Notes: generated by a model not told the origin, from the letters alone. A stretch of DNA of 64,000 nucleotides from Flavobacterium aerium (GCF_030766725.1 NZ_JARQWR010000011.1:62001-126000), one strand, 5' to 3'. Positions 45,150-54,351 are shown, numbered from the stretch's first letter. Made by a program: numbers and translations.

Positions 45150-45536
45150 ATGGTTTCTCAGATTACAAGAGGTATAAAAATTTCAGTTTTGACTAGTTTT
45201 GAAGGTACATACTTCAAGAACTACAAAATTCATTTTGCCTTTAGTTATGAGGTTACTATTGAAAATCAAAGTAAAGATTCTGTCCAATTAACTTCACGCC
45301 ACTGGGAAATTTACGATTCCCTTAATGACATTGAAATTGTAGATGGCGAAGGTGTAATAGGAAAAAAACCTGTTTTAAAACCAGGAGAAAAGCACACCTA
45401 TAGTTCTGGTTGTTTACTTTCTTCTCCGTTTGGTGCGATGAGAGGATATTTTAGCATGGTGAATTTCACCTCTACCAAAATGTTTCGCGTTATCATTCCT
45501 ACATTTCGTTTAAGCACACCTTTTGCTTTAAACTAA
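45150..45536 (+). CDS. apaG: ApaG-domain protein
   Basis: Small beta-sandwich protein of 128 residues of the ApaG (DUF525) family, with YEVTIENQSKDSVQLTSRHWEIYDS (about 31-55), EGVIGKKPVLKPGEKHTYSSGC (about 67-88) and MRGYFSMVN, all highly typical. ApaG binds nucleotides in some species; the cellular role is still unclear. A near-consensus -7 box (TATCTTTA, 45099-45106) is 43 bases upstream. Confidence 0.94.
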   Translation: MVSQITRGIKISVLTSFEGTYFKNYKIHFAFSYEVTIENQSKDSVQLTSRHWEIYDSLNDIEIVDGEGVIGKKPVLKPGEKHTYSSGCLLSSPFGAMRGYFSMVNFTSTKMFRVIIPTFRLSTPFALN

Positions 45537-45677
45537 TTTAAAAATTACATTTCCTTCTTACTCTTTAAATTTCATCGAGGATAATCATTCTATTTTACTC
45601 CTTTTTGGAAGAATAAATTGAATCTCCTAAAAGCTTCAGAATAAGATATTGTTAATAATTCCCAATTTCTAGTATTT

Positions 45678-45696
45678 TGATATTTTAAAAATATCA
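45678..45696 (+). promoter_or_regulatory. Perfect palindrome at the pruA promoter, putative operator
   Basis: TGATATTTTAAAAATATCA is a perfect 19-base palindrome centred on 45687. It covers the -33 region of the promoter whose -7 box starts at 45702. A regulator of proline catabolism is the natural candidate, but none is encoded adjacent. Confidence 0.55.
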
Positions 45697-45701
45697 TTTC
45701 G

Positions 45702-45709
45702 TATCTTTG
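45702..45709 (+). promoter_or_regulatory. -7 box of pruA
   Basis: TATCTTTG (exact consensus), giving a leader of about 35 bases before the ATG at 45750. Confidence 0.75.
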
Positions 45710-45749
45710 TGTTGCAAATAATTAATTATTCATAAAAATCTTAGTTGCC

Positions 45750-47375
45750 ATGCCAAAAGGAATTTTTAATGTACCTAAAGCGATCAATGAAACTGTAAAA
45801 TCATACGCTCCTGGTTCACCAGAAAGAGAAGAAGTACTTGCTACTTTCAAAAAAATGTACAATTCAACAGTGGATATTCCATTATACATTGGAGGTAAAG
45901 AAATTAGAACCGGTAATACAAAAAATATAAACCCTCCTTTTGATCACCAACACGTTGTTGGTAAATATCATCAGGCAGATAAAATCCATATTGAACAAGC
46001 GATCGAAACGGCTTTGGAAGCACGTAAAAAATGGGCTAATTTATCTTGGGAACACAGAGCTTCAATTTTCTTAAAAGCTGCAGAATTATTAGCGGGACCA
46101 TACCGTGCAAAAATCAATGCTGCAACAATGATTGCTCAAGCAAAAACTGTTCACCAAGCAGAAATTGATTCTGCTTGCGAATTCATTGACTTTTTACGTT
46201 TCAACGTACAATTCATGACTCAAATTTATCATGAACAACCAATTTCTTCTGAAGGAATATGGAATCGCATGGAACACAGACCTCTAGAAGGTTTTGTTTA
46301 TGCAATTACTCCTTTTAACTTTACAGCTATTGCTGGTAACCTTCCTGCTTCTCCAGCATTAATGGGGAATGTAGTAGTATGGAAACCTAGTGCTACTCAG
46401 ATTTATTCTGCTGCTGTAATCGTTGAAGTTTTCAAAGAAGCGGGATTACCAGACGGTGTAATCAACGTGGTTTACGGAAATTCAAGCATGATTAGTGATA
46501 CTCTTTTAGAAAACCCACATTTTGCTGGAATCCATTTTACAGGATCAACAGGTGTTTTCAATGATATCTGGGCAAAAATTGGAAGTAACATTCATAAATA
46601 CAAAACATACCCAAGAATCGTTGGAGAAACTGGTGGAAAAGATTTCGTGATTGCTCACCCTTCTTCACACCCAGCACAAGTTGCTACAGCATTATCAAGA
46701 GGTGCTTTTGAATATCAAGGACAAAAATGTTCTGCGGCATCTAGAGCTTATTTACCAAGTTCTATCTGGCCAGCTATTAAAGAACAATTGGTTGGAGATT
46801 TGAAAAGCATGAAAATGGGTTCTCCAGAAGATACATCAAACTTCGTATCTGCTGTTATTAGTGAGAGTTCATTTGATAAATTAGCAAAATTCATCGATCA
46901 GGCGAAAAAAGATTCTGATGCTGAAATCATTGTAGGTGGTAATTACGACAAAACAAAAGGATACTTTATTGAGCCTACAGTTATTGTAACAACCAACCCA
47001 AAATATGAAACAATGAGTACTGAGTTATTCGGTCCTGTATTGACTATTTATGTTTATGAAGATGCTAAATGGGAAGAAACACTACACTTAGTAGATGAAA
47101 CTTCAGAGTACGCGTTAACGGGTGCTGTTTTCAGTCAAGATCGTTATGCTATCGAACAAGCTACTAAAATATTAGTAAATAGTGCTGGTAACTTCTATAT
47201 CAATGACAAACCAACTGGAGCTGTTGTAGGTCAACAACCATTTGGTGGTGCTAGAGGATCTGGAACAAATGACAAAGCTGGTTCTATCTTGAACTTATTG
47301 CGTTGGGTTTCTCCTAGAACAATCAAAGAGACATTCGTAACTCCTACAAATTACAGATATCCATTTTTAGGATAA
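45750..47375 (+). CDS. pruA: 1-pyrroline-5-carboxylate dehydrogenase
   Basis: Oxidises pyrroline-5-carboxylate (glutamate semialdehyde) to glutamate with NAD+, second step of proline use. The 541-residue ALDH-fold protein has the catalytic base in VGETGGKDFV (Glu293), the nucleophile in EYQGQKCSAASR (Cys327) and the late EIIVGG / ELFGPVLTIYVYED segments. It is the stand-alone enzyme, not fused to proline dehydrogenase. It is a single gene with a strong promoter and a palindrome upstream, suggesting substrate-dependent regulation. Confidence 0.96.
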   Translation: MPKGIFNVPKAINETVKSYAPGSPEREEVLATFKKMYNSTVDIPLYIGGKEIRTGNTKNINPPFDHQHVVGKYHQADKIHIEQAIETALEARKKWANLSWEHRASIFLKAAELLAGPYRAKINAATMIAQAKTVHQAEIDSACEFIDFLRFNVQFMTQIYHEQPISSEGIWNRMEHRPLEGFVYAITPFNFTAIAGNLPASPALMGNVVVWKPSATQIYSAAVIVEVFKEAGLPDGVINVVYGNSSMISDTLLENPHFAGIHFTGSTGVFNDIWAKIGSNIHKYKTYPRIVGETGGKDFVIAHPSSHPAQVATALSRGAFEYQGQKCSAASRAYLPSSIWPAIKEQLVGDLKSMKMGSPEDTSNFVSAVISESSFDKLAKFIDQAKKDSDAEIIVGGNYDKTKGYFIEPTVIVTTNPKYETMSTELFGPVLTIYVYEDAKWEETLHLVDETSEYALTGAVFSQDRYAIEQATKILVNSAGNFYINDKPTGAVVGQQPFGGARGSGTNDKAGSILNLLRWVSPRTIKETFVTPTNYRYPFLG

Positions 47376-47394
47376 TCTAATTTGATATATAAAT

Positions 47395-47430
47395 AAAAAA
47401 AGCCCATTTCAATTGAAATGGGCTTTTTTT
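47395..47430. terminator. Bidirectional terminator, pruA versus rsmG
   Basis: AGCCCATTTCAA pairs with TTGAAATGGGCT (47401-47424) in a perfect stem flanked by A- and T-runs. Confidence 0.92.
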
Positions 47431-48058
47431 ATACTTTAAATTTTATCGGTAAATGAACTACTTTTTTTGTTTCAAAAAATTCATTTTCAAAAATTGAAGC
47501 CAATTCATATTGTGTGGCCTTTGGAAAATCCTGAAGTTCTTCTGTCAAATCTCCCCCTTTTAAATAAAGGATTCCATTTTTCAATTCGTGCTTTTGTTGT
47601 TTTTTAATTTTGTTCTTTATCCAAAGCACAAAATCTGGCATATTAGTTACTGCTCTACTCACCACAAAATCAAATTCACCTTTTACTAATTCTGCGCGAA
47701 TTTGTTCTGCTTTTACATTTTTCAATCCTAAAGCATCAGCCACTGCCTGAACAACTTTTATTTTCTTTGCAATAACATCAATTAAATAAAAATGTGTTTC
47801 AGGAAATAGAATCGCTAATGGAATTCCCGGAAAGCCTCCTCCTGTACCAACATCTAAAATTTTTGTTCCCGCCTTAAAACCCTGTATTTTAGCAATCCCA
47901 AGAGAATGCAAAACATGTTTCGTATATAATTCGTCAATATCTTTACGAGAAATTACATTTATTTTCGAATTCCAATCTTGGTATAAACTTTCCAACATTT
48001 GAAACTGCTCTTTCTGAACATCAGTTAAATCAGGGAAATATTTGATAATTTCTTCCAT
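47429..48058 (-). CDS. rsmG: 16S rRNA (guanine527-N7)-methyltransferase
   Basis: SAM-dependent methyltransferase acting on G527 in the 530 loop of 16S rRNA. The 209-residue protein has NVISRKDIDELYTKHVLHSL (about 34-53), the SAM loop LDVGTGGGFPGIPLAI (about 68-83) and DFVVSRAVTNMP (about 127-138), all typical of RsmG/GidB. It is a single gene with its own -7 box. Confidence 0.95.
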   Translation of the reverse strand: MEEIIKYFPDLTDVQKEQFQMLESLYQDWNSKINVISRKDIDELYTKHVLHSLGIAKIQGFKAGTKILDVGTGGGFPGIPLAILFPETHFYLIDVIAKKIKVVQAVADALGLKNVKAEQIRAELVKGEFDFVVSRAVTNMPDFVLWIKNKIKKQQKHELKNGILYLKGGDLTEELQDFPKATQYELASIFENEFFETKKVVHLPIKFKV

Positions 48059-48073
48059 TCTAAAAATTTTTCA

Positions 48074-48081
48074 CAAAAGTA
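48074..48081 (-). promoter_or_regulatory. -7 box of rsmG
   Basis: Reads TACTTTTG on the minus strand (exact consensus), about 9 bases of leader before the ATG at 48058. Confidence 0.6.
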
Positions 48082-48139
48082 ATGATTTTCATGCTGAAAT
48101 TTTTAACTGTTTTTTACATACAAAAAACATTATAATAAT

Positions 48140-48147
48140 TACCTTTG
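48140..48147 (+). promoter_or_regulatory. -7 box of the desaturase gene
   Basis: TACCTTTG (exact consensus), about 24 bases of leader before the ATG at 48178. Confidence 0.65.
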
Positions 48148-48177
48148 AAACTATTATTTATTTAGAATGATTATAAT

Positions 48178-49272
48178 ATGAGTAACGCTCCAACTTTTTC
48201 AAGACATGATTCTTTAAAGTTTTTTAAAACACTGAACAAGCGTGTAAATGACTACTTTAAGGATAATAACATAAAAAAAACAGGAAACTGGAAATTACAT
48301 TTGAAAACGATTATTATGTTTTCAATTTTCCTTACCCCTTACTTTTTACTCTTAACTTTAGACATGTCCGCATGGATTCAATTACTATTAACTATAGTTA
48401 TTGGTATTGGTATGGCAGGTGTCGGTATGAATGTAATGCATGATGGTAATCACGGTTCTTATTCTTCTAAGCCTTGGCTAAACAAAATCATGGGATCCAG
48501 CATTTATATATTAGCTGGAAATGTATACAACTGGCAAGTACAACACAATGTTCTACACCACACTTATACGAATATCCCGGGTCATGACGAAGATTTAGAA
48601 GCAGGTCGAATTATCCGTTTTACTAAAAATGCAGAATGGCATAGCTTCCATAGATTTCAACATTATTACTCTCTTTTCTTATATGGTTTATTAACTTTCA
48701 ACTGGGCGATTACAACCGATTTCAAACAGATGAGAAGCTATGTAAAACGAAAATTATCTTATGGAGAATTCCCAAATCCAGTACGTCTTTGGACTGTATT
48801 GGTTATCACTAAAATCATATACATCTCCATTTGGATCGTCGTTCCTATCGTTCTAGGAATTACTTGGTGGAAAGTATTAATTGGTTTTTCTGTAATGCAT
48901 TATACTGCTGGTTTAATCCTAAGTATTGTATTCCAATTGGCTCACGTTGTTGATGAGACAGATAATCCTTCTCCAAATGAATTAGGAGAAATGGAAAATA
49001 CATGGGCAATTCATCAATTGTACACTACTGCAAATTTTGCTCGTAAAAATTGGATTATTAATTGGTTTACAGGTGGTTTAAATCATCAAATTGAACACCA
49101 TATTTTCCCAAACATTAGCCATGTTCACTATGGTAAAATTTCAAAAATTGTAAAGCAGACTGCTCAAGAGCATGATTTACCATACCACGAATTCAAGACA
49201 ACGAGAGAAGCAATTATTGCACATTTCAAGCATTTGAAAGAATTAGGAATGAAACCTGCAATGACAATCTAA
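48178..49272 (+). CDS. Membrane fatty-acid (acyl-CoA/acyl-lipid) desaturase
   Basis: Di-iron membrane desaturase of 364 residues that introduces a double bond into acyl chains. Three histidine boxes are intact: HDGNH (about 93-97), HNVLHH (about 123-128) and NHQIEHH (about 304-310). Hydrophobic pairs surround them. The QIEHH third box resembles front-end/linoleoyl-type desaturases, but regiospecificity cannot be read here. It is followed by an aminotransferase gene after 35 bases. Adjustment of membrane fluidity is the likely role. Confidence 0.92.
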   Translation: MSNAPTFSRHDSLKFFKTLNKRVNDYFKDNNIKKTGNWKLHLKTIIMFSIFLTPYFLLLTLDMSAWIQLLLTIVIGIGMAGVGMNVMHDGNHGSYSSKPWLNKIMGSSIYILAGNVYNWQVQHNVLHHTYTNIPGHDEDLEAGRIIRFTKNAEWHSFHRFQHYYSLFLYGLLTFNWAITTDFKQMRSYVKRKLSYGEFPNPVRLWTVLVITKIIYISIWIVVPIVLGITWWKVLIGFSVMHYTAGLILSIVFQLAHVVDETDNPSPNELGEMENTWAIHQLYTTANFARKNWIINWFTGGLNHQIEHHIFPNISHVHYGKISKIVKQTAQEHDLPYHEFKTTREAIIAHFKHLKELGMKPAMTI

Positions 49273-49307
49273 CAACACAAACAACTAATCACAATAAGAC
49301 CTATAAA

Positions 49308-50492
49308 ATGAATCAGCTTTCAGATAGAATTAATAAATTATCTACTTCTCAAACTTTGGCAATGGCCGCAAAAGCTAGAGAATTAAAATTACAAGGAAAA
49401 GACATCATCAGTTTAAGTTTAGGTGAACCTGATTTTAACACTCCTGACTTTATTAAAGAAGCTGCAATCCAAGCGATTCACGACAATTACAGCACATACA
49501 CACCCGTTGATGGTTATGTTGATTTGAAAGAAGCAGTATGCCGAAAATTCAAAAGAGACAATAATCTTGATTATACTCCATCACAAATTGTAGTATCTAC
49601 AGGAGCAAAACAATCTTTGTTCAATGTAGCGCAAGTATTAATCAATCCAGGAGACGAATGTATATTACCTGCACCGTTTTGGGTAAGTTACGCTGAGATC
49701 ATTAAAATGTCTGAAGGTGTTCCAGTAGAAGTTCCTACTTCTATCGAAAGTGATTTCAAAATCACTCCAGAACAACTAGAAGCAGCTATTACACCAAAAA
49801 CAAAAATGATTATGTTCAGCTCTCCTTGTAATCCAAGTGGTTCTGTATATAATGTTACTGAGTTAACAGCGATTGCTAAAGTATTGGAAAAATACCCAAA
49901 CATATTTATCGTTTCAGATGAAATCTACGAGCACATCAATTTCACAGGGAACTTTTGCAGTATTGCAACTATTCCTGGAATGTATGAGCGTACAATCACG
50001 GTAAATGGCGTATCAAAGGCATTCGCAATGACAGGATGGAGAATTGGTTATATCGGTGCTCCAGAATTTATTGCAAAAGCTTGTACTAAAATGCAAGGCC
50101 AAATTACGAGTGGAGCAAATAGTATTGCGCAACGTGCTACTATTGCAGCCTTAGATGCTTCTCCAGACAAAATTAAATTCATGGTTACTGAATTCCACAA
50201 AAGAAGGGATTTAGTTGTAGGCCTAATCAAAGATATTCCTGGAATGAAGATTAATGTTCCCGAAGGAGCTTTCTATGTATTCCCAGATGTTTCTTCTTTC
50301 TTTGGAAAAACATTAAAAGGAACCAAAATTAATAATGCAGATGATTTTTCTATGTATCTACTTTCTGAAGCTAATGTTGCTACAGTAACAGGGGATGCTT
50401 TTGGAAACCCTAACTGTATTCGCTTTTCGTATGCAACAAGTGAGACTTTATTAACTGAAGCGCTCAGACGTATTAAAGAAGCTGTATCATAA
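49308..50492 (+). CDS. Class I/II pyridoxal-phosphate aminotransferase (aspartate aminotransferase-like)
   Basis: Aminotransferase of 394 residues, fold type I. It has SLGEPDFNTPDF (about 36-47), the PLP-stacking GAKQSLFN region (about 98-105), SPCNPSGSVY, SDEIYEHI and the Schiff-base lysine in VNGVSKAFAMTGWRIG (about 228-243). It most resembles the AspC subgroup Ib that uses aspartate, glutamate or prephenate; the exact amino acid is not certain. It is co-directional with the desaturase and ends at a terminator. Confidence 0.93.
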   Translation: MNQLSDRINKLSTSQTLAMAAKARELKLQGKDIISLSLGEPDFNTPDFIKEAAIQAIHDNYSTYTPVDGYVDLKEAVCRKFKRDNNLDYTPSQIVVSTGAKQSLFNVAQVLINPGDECILPAPFWVSYAEIIKMSEGVPVEVPTSIESDFKITPEQLEAAITPKTKMIMFSSPCNPSGSVYNVTELTAIAKVLEKYPNIFIVSDEIYEHINFTGNFCSIATIPGMYERTITVNGVSKAFAMTGWRIGYIGAPEFIAKACTKMQGQITSGANSIAQRATIAALDASPDKIKFMVTEFHKRRDLVVGLIKDIPGMKINVPEGAFYVFPDVSSFFGKTLKGTKINNADDFSMYLLSEANVATVTGDAFGNPNCIRFSYATSETLLTEALRRIKEAVS

Positions 50493-50498
50493 TATCCT

Positions 50499-50522
50499 GC
50501 CCCATTTTTATGGGGCTTTTTT
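50499..50522 (+). terminator. Terminator after the aminotransferase gene
   Basis: GCCCCA pairs with TGGGGC across a TTTTTA loop and is followed by TTTTTT. Confidence 0.88.
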
Positions 50523-50563
50523 ATTGCTAAAAAAACTATAGACCCTTATTATATTACTCTATC

Positions 50564-51727
50564 ATGTCAAAAATATTACTTTTAGGATCAGGAGAATTAG
50601 GTAAAGAATTTGTGATTGCTGCACAACGCATCGGGCAAACTGTAATTGCAGTTGATAATTATGAAAATGCCCCAGCTATGCAAGTTGCAAATGGATTTGA
50701 AGTCATCAATATGCTCGACGGAGATGCGTTGGATGCAATTGTAGCCAAACATCAACCTGACTTTATTGTACCTGAAATAGAAGCTATTCGTACAGAACGT
50801 TTTTATGATTATGAAAAACAGGGATTCACGGTTGTTCCTTCTGCAAAGGCAGCAAATTTCACCATGAACAGAAAAGCCATTCGTGATCTTGCAGCAAAAG
50901 ACCTTGGACTTCGTACGGCAAATTATCGATATGCAACATCGTCCGAAGAACTTCGTAAAGGTGTATTGGAAGTAGGTATACCTTGTGTTGTTAAACCATT
51001 AATGTCTTCTTCGGGTAAAGGTCAATCAACAATTAAAACAGAATCGGATATTGAGAAAGCTTGGCAGTATGCTGTTGAAGGCTCTCGCGGTGATGTTGTT
51101 GAAGTTATTGTTGAAGCTTTTGTAAAGTTCAATTCAGAAATCACGTTATTAACCGTTACTCAAAACAATAATCCTACGCTATTTTGTGCCCCGATTGGTC
51201 ATCGTCAAGAAAGAGGTGATTACCAAGAAAGTTGGCAACCTGCAAAAATATCTGATGCTCCATTATTTGAAGCACAGGACATGGCAGAAAAAGTTACTGA
51301 AGCTTTAGGTGGTGCAGGGCTTTTTGGAGTAGAATTTTTCCTTACAGACGAAGGTGTTTATTTTTCCGAATTATCCCCTCGCCCACATGATACAGGTATG
51401 GTCACATTGGCCAATACTCAAAATTTCAATGAATTTGAATTGCATTTGAGAGCAATATTAAGCTTGCCTATTCATGAAATAACATTAGAAAAAACTGGCG
51501 CTAGCGCTGTTATTGCTGCACAATTTGACAGTATTTCTCCTAGCTATATGGGTCTAGAAAAAATTGCTGCTTTACCAAAAACTGATTTCAGAATCTTTGG
51601 AAAACCAACTTCAAGACCGTATCGCAGAATGGGGGTTGCATTAGTTAATGACACTTTAGAAACTCCTATTGAAACATTAATAGAAAAAGCAAAAGTTGCT
51701 GCTGCATTAGTAGAAGTGAAAGCATAA
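50564..51727 (+). CDS. purT: Formate-dependent phosphoribosylglycinamide formyltransferase 2
   Basis: ATP-grasp enzyme of 387 residues that makes formyl-GAR from GAR, formate and ATP in purine synthesis. It has the N-terminal [12 protein letters not shown] (about 4-15), the ATP-grasp core [14 protein letters not shown] (about 145-158) and the metal-binding [26 protein letters not shown] (split around 262-287), all typical of PurT. A Crp-like gene starts 11 bases downstream, possibly on the same transcript. Confidence 0.96.
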   Translation: MSKILLLGSGELGKEFVIAAQRIGQTVIAVDNYENAPAMQVANGFEVINMLDGDALDAIVAKHQPDFIVPEIEAIRTERFYDYEKQGFTVVPSAKAANFTMNRKAIRDLAAKDLGLRTANYRYATSSEELRKGVLEVGIPCVVKPLMSSSGKGQSTIKTESDIEKAWQYAVEGSRGDVVEVIVEAFVKFNSEITLLTVTQNNNPTLFCAPIGHRQERGDYQESWQPAKISDAPLFEAQDMAEKVTEALGGAGLFGVEFFLTDEGVYFSELSPRPHDTGMVTLANTQNFNEFELHLRAILSLPIHEITLEKTGASAVIAAQFDSISPSYMGLEKIAALPKTDFRIFGKPTSRPYRRMGVALVNDTLETPIETLIEKAKVAAALVEVKA

Positions 51728-51738
51728 TACCGAATCGT

Positions 51739-52317
51739 TTGGAATTGATATTACAAAATATAGCGCGATATATTCAATTAAGCTCCACAGAAGAAAAACA
51801 TTTTCTTTCTTTATTAGAGCAAAAAAACTATAAAGCAAAAACGATAGTACTCCATAGTGGGGACATTTGTGAATACTCCTATTTTGTTTCTAAAGGAATA
51901 TTACGCAGTTATACCATAGACACCAATTGTTCTGAACATGTAATGAGTTTTGCTTGTAATAATTGGTGGATTGCCGACATGTATAGTTTACTATCTCAGC
52001 AACCAGGCACCTTAACTATTGAAGTAAATGATGACGCAGATGTATTGTTGCTTTCCAAGATCAAACAGGAACAACTATACATTGATATTCCTCAATTTGA
52101 ACGTTTCTTTCGAATCATTACAGAGAATGCTTTAGTGAGTAATCAGCAAAGAATCATGGACAATCTTAGTCTTACAGCGGAAGCACGATATGATAAATTC
52201 TGTACAAAATACCCCGAACTTATTCTCAATCTTCCTCAAAAACAAATTGCATCCTACATTGGTGTCACACCAGAGTTTTTTAGTCGAATGCGAACCAAAA
52301 TGCTTAAAAACAAATAA
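51739..52317 (+). CDS. Crp/Fnr-family transcriptional regulator
   Basis: Cyclic-nucleotide-binding-like sensor domain (about 20-125) plus a C-terminal helix-turn-helix (QKQIASYIGVTPEFFSRMRTKM, about 168-189) in 192 residues. The residues that bind cAMP in E. coli Crp are not evident, so the ligand is unknown. The start is uncertain: no ATG is close, and TTG at 51739 gives MELILQNIARYIQLS, while a second TTG is two codons later. It lies between purT and a pirin gene. Confidence 0.83.
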   Translation: MELILQNIARYIQLSSTEEKHFLSLLEQKNYKAKTIVLHSGDICEYSYFVSKGILRSYTIDTNCSEHVMSFACNNWWIADMYSLLSQQPGTLTIEVNDDADVLLLSKIKQEQLYIDIPQFERFFRIITENALVSNQQRIMDNLSLTAEARYDKFCTKYPELILNLPQKQIASYIGVTPEFFSRMRTKMLKNK

Positions 52318-52433
52318 TTTATTTCTATCCCATACTACCTGATTGTAATTGTAAAAAATTCAATCCGGTATTTTCATTTTAAGAGCTATTCATTTCTTAA
52401 TCTAGGTCAAGTGTTCTTCTTTCTTAAGAGTTG

Positions 52434-52441
52434 TAAATTTG
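52434..52441 (+). promoter_or_regulatory. -7 box of the pirin gene
   Basis: TAAATTTG (exact consensus), giving a leader of about 50 bases before the ATG at 52497. Confidence 0.65.
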
Positions 52442-52464
52442 TATCATAATTAAGTTAGTAACCG

Positions 52465-52483
52465 ATTATTACAGTATAATAAT
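52465..52483 (+). repeat. AT-rich palindrome in the pirin leader
   Basis: ATTATTA, spacer CAGTA, TAATAAT forms perfect 7-bp arms between the promoter and the start codon. It may be a binding site, possibly for the adjacent Crp-like regulator, or simply an AT-rich coincidence. Confidence 0.35.
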
Positions 52484-52496
52484 AAAAAATCAAATT

Positions 52497-53222
52497 ATGG
52501 AAAATTCAGTTTTACACAAAGCAGATACCCGTGGCCTAGCAAATCATGGTTGGTTAAAAAGTTTTCACACTTTTAGTTTCGCTAATTATCATAATCCTGA
52601 ACGAATGAATTTTGGTGTGTTACGTGTATTAAACGATGATACAGTATCACAAGGTATGGGATTTGGCACACATCCTCATGAAAATATGGAAATCATTAGT
52701 ATTCCATTGGAAGGAGATTTAGAACACCAAGACAGTATGGGAAACACCACTGTTATCAGAAAAGGAGATATTCAAATCATGAGTGCTGGTACTGGCGTAA
52801 AGCATAGTGAATACAATAAAAACAAAGACGAAGAAGTAAAATTTCTTCAAATATGGGTAATCCCTAATAAACGAAATGTAACTCCTCGATATGATCAAAT
52901 TACATTAAACAGTGAGGATCGTCATAATAAATTACAACAAATTGTATCTCCAAATCCAGAAGGAAGTGGTGTATGGATTCATCAAGATGCTTGGTTTCAT
53001 TTAAGTTCATTCACTGCAAATCACAAAGAGACTTATACAATTAATAAAAAAGGAAATGGTCTTTATGTTTTTGTATTGAAAGGAGACATCCAAGTAGGTG
53101 ACCAACTATTGAATACTCGTGATGGTTTTGGAATTTGGGATTTTGAAACTTTGGACATCACGGCACAATCGGATGCTGAATTTTTATTAATGGAAGTACC
53201 CATGTTATTACAGCAATCTTAA
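52497..53222 (+). CDS. Pirin-family bicupin protein
   Basis: Cupin protein of 241 residues in the pirin/YhhW group. The N-terminal cupin has the metal-binding set HPHENMEIISIPLEG (about 59-73), including His59, His61 and a glutamate, plus GTGVKHSEYN (His near 105). The C-terminal cupin domain lacks these ligands, as usual. YhhW has quercetin 2,3-dioxygenase activity in vitro; the physiological role is uncertain. It has its own promoter and terminator and sits beside a Crp-like regulator. Confidence 0.92.
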   Translation: MENSVLHKADTRGLANHGWLKSFHTFSFANYHNPERMNFGVLRVLNDDTVSQGMGFGTHPHENMEIISIPLEGDLEHQDSMGNTTVIRKGDIQIMSAGTGVKHSEYNKNKDEEVKFLQIWVIPNKRNVTPRYDQITLNSEDRHNKLQQIVSPNPEGSGVWIHQDAWFHLSSFTANHKETYTINKKGNGLYVFVLKGDIQVGDQLLNTRDGFGIWDFETLDITAQSDAEFLLMEVPMLLQQS

Positions 53223-53251
53223 AAAGCTAGCTTTAAAAATTATTTTTCATC

Positions 53252-53284
53252 AAAATGCTCAAGGATTATCTTGGGCATTTTTTT
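53252..53284 (+). terminator. Terminator after the pirin gene
   Basis: AAAATGCTCAAG (53252-53263) pairs with CTTGGGCATTTT (53270-53281), one G-T pair, followed by T to 53284. Confidence 0.8.
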
Positions 53285-53300
53285 ATATCCAGAAAAAATT

Positions 53301-53327
53301 AACTTTCATCTGAATCGATGAAAAGTT
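53301..53327 (+). promoter_or_regulatory. Inverted repeat overlapping the fabD -33 element
   Basis: AACTTTCATC (53301-53310) and GATGAAAAGTT (53317-53327) are inverted copies with one extra A. The right arm runs into the TTG -33 element, so a bound protein would block polymerase. Regulator unknown. Confidence 0.5.
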
Positions 53328-53355
53328 GATTCTCCTAAAAAAAAGATTATTTTTG
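53326..53355 (+). promoter_or_regulatory. Promoter of fabD
   Basis: TTG at 53326-53328 and TATTTTTG at 53348-53355 are separated by 19 bases, an ideal Bacteroidota -33/-7 arrangement. The ATG follows at 53405. Confidence 0.75.
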
Positions 53356-53404
53356 CCTTCGGATTGAATTGTATTATTCAATCTCTAAATTTTAAATGTA
53401 ACAC

Positions 53405-54280
53405 ATGAAAGCATATGTATTTCCTGGTCAAGGTGCCCAATTTACAGGAATGGGAAAAGACTTATATGAGCAATCGCCACTAGCCAAAGAGCTTTTTGAA
53501 AAAGCAAATGAAATTTTAGGTTTTAGAATCACAGACATTATGTTTGAAGGTACTGCCGAAGAGCTTAAAGAAACTAAGGTTACACAACCAGCTGTTTTTT
53601 TACATTCTGTAATTTTAGCCAAAACATTAGGGGATAGCTTCAAGCCAGAAATGGTGGCAGGTCACTCTTTAGGAGAGTTTTCTGCTCTAGTAACAAATGG
53701 TACATTATCTTTTGAAGATGGGTTACGTTTAGTTTCTCAACGTGCTTTAGCCATGCAAAAAGCATGCGAAATAACACCTTCAACAATGGCAGCTGTATTA
53801 GGATTAGAAGATTCTATCGTAGAAGAAGTATGTGCTAGTATTGATGGCATTGTAGTCGCTGCAAATTATAACTGTCCAGGTCAATTAGTGATCTCTGGAG
53901 AAATTGAAGCCGTTAATAAGGCTTGTGAAGTGATGAAAGAAAGAGGTGCAAAACGTGCTTTATTACTACCTGTAGGTGGTGCTTTCCACTCTCCAATGAT
54001 GGAGCCTGCTAGGGAAGAACTTGCAGCAGCAATTGAAAACACTATTTTCTCTCAACCTATTTGTCCAGTATATCAAAATGTAACGGCAAGTGCGGTATCT
54101 GATCCAAACGAAATCAAGAAAAACCTAATCATCCAATTAACCGCTCCAGTACGTTGGACACAATCTGTACAACAAATGATTGCAGATGGCGCTACACTAT
54201 TTACTGAGGTTGGTCCTGGAAATGTATTACAAGGTTTGATCAAAAAAATTGATAAAAATGCAGAAGTCGCTTCTGCGTAA
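53405..54280 (+). CDS. fabD: Malonyl-CoA:ACP transacylase
   Basis: Loads malonate from CoA onto acyl carrier protein for fatty-acid synthesis. The 291-residue protein has FPGQGAQFTGMG (about 6-17), the nucleophile motif GHSLGE (Ser88), QRALAMQ with the substrate arginine and GGAFHSPMM with the catalytic histidine (about 197-205). All active-site residues are present. It is a single gene with a promoter carrying an inverted repeat and a bidirectional terminator shared with galE. Confidence 0.96.
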   Translation: MKAYVFPGQGAQFTGMGKDLYEQSPLAKELFEKANEILGFRITDIMFEGTAEELKETKVTQPAVFLHSVILAKTLGDSFKPEMVAGHSLGEFSALVTNGTLSFEDGLRLVSQRALAMQKACEITPSTMAAVLGLEDSIVEEVCASIDGIVVAANYNCPGQLVISGEIEAVNKACEVMKERGAKRALLLPVGGAFHSPMMEPAREELAAAIENTIFSQPICPVYQNVTASAVSDPNEIKKNLIIQLTAPVRWTQSVQQMIADGATLFTEVGPGNVLQGLIKKIDKNAEVASA

Positions 54281-54298
54281 CTATTATCATTAAACATC

Positions 54299-54333
54299 AA
54301 AAAAGCCCGATATGAAATTCATATCGGGCTTTT
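54299..54333. terminator. Bidirectional terminator, fabD versus galE
   Basis: GCCCGATATGAA pairs with TTCATATCGGGC (54305-54329) around a tight loop, flanked by A- and T-runs for both directions. Confidence 0.92.
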
Positions 54334-54351
54334 TATTTATTGTAAAAACAA

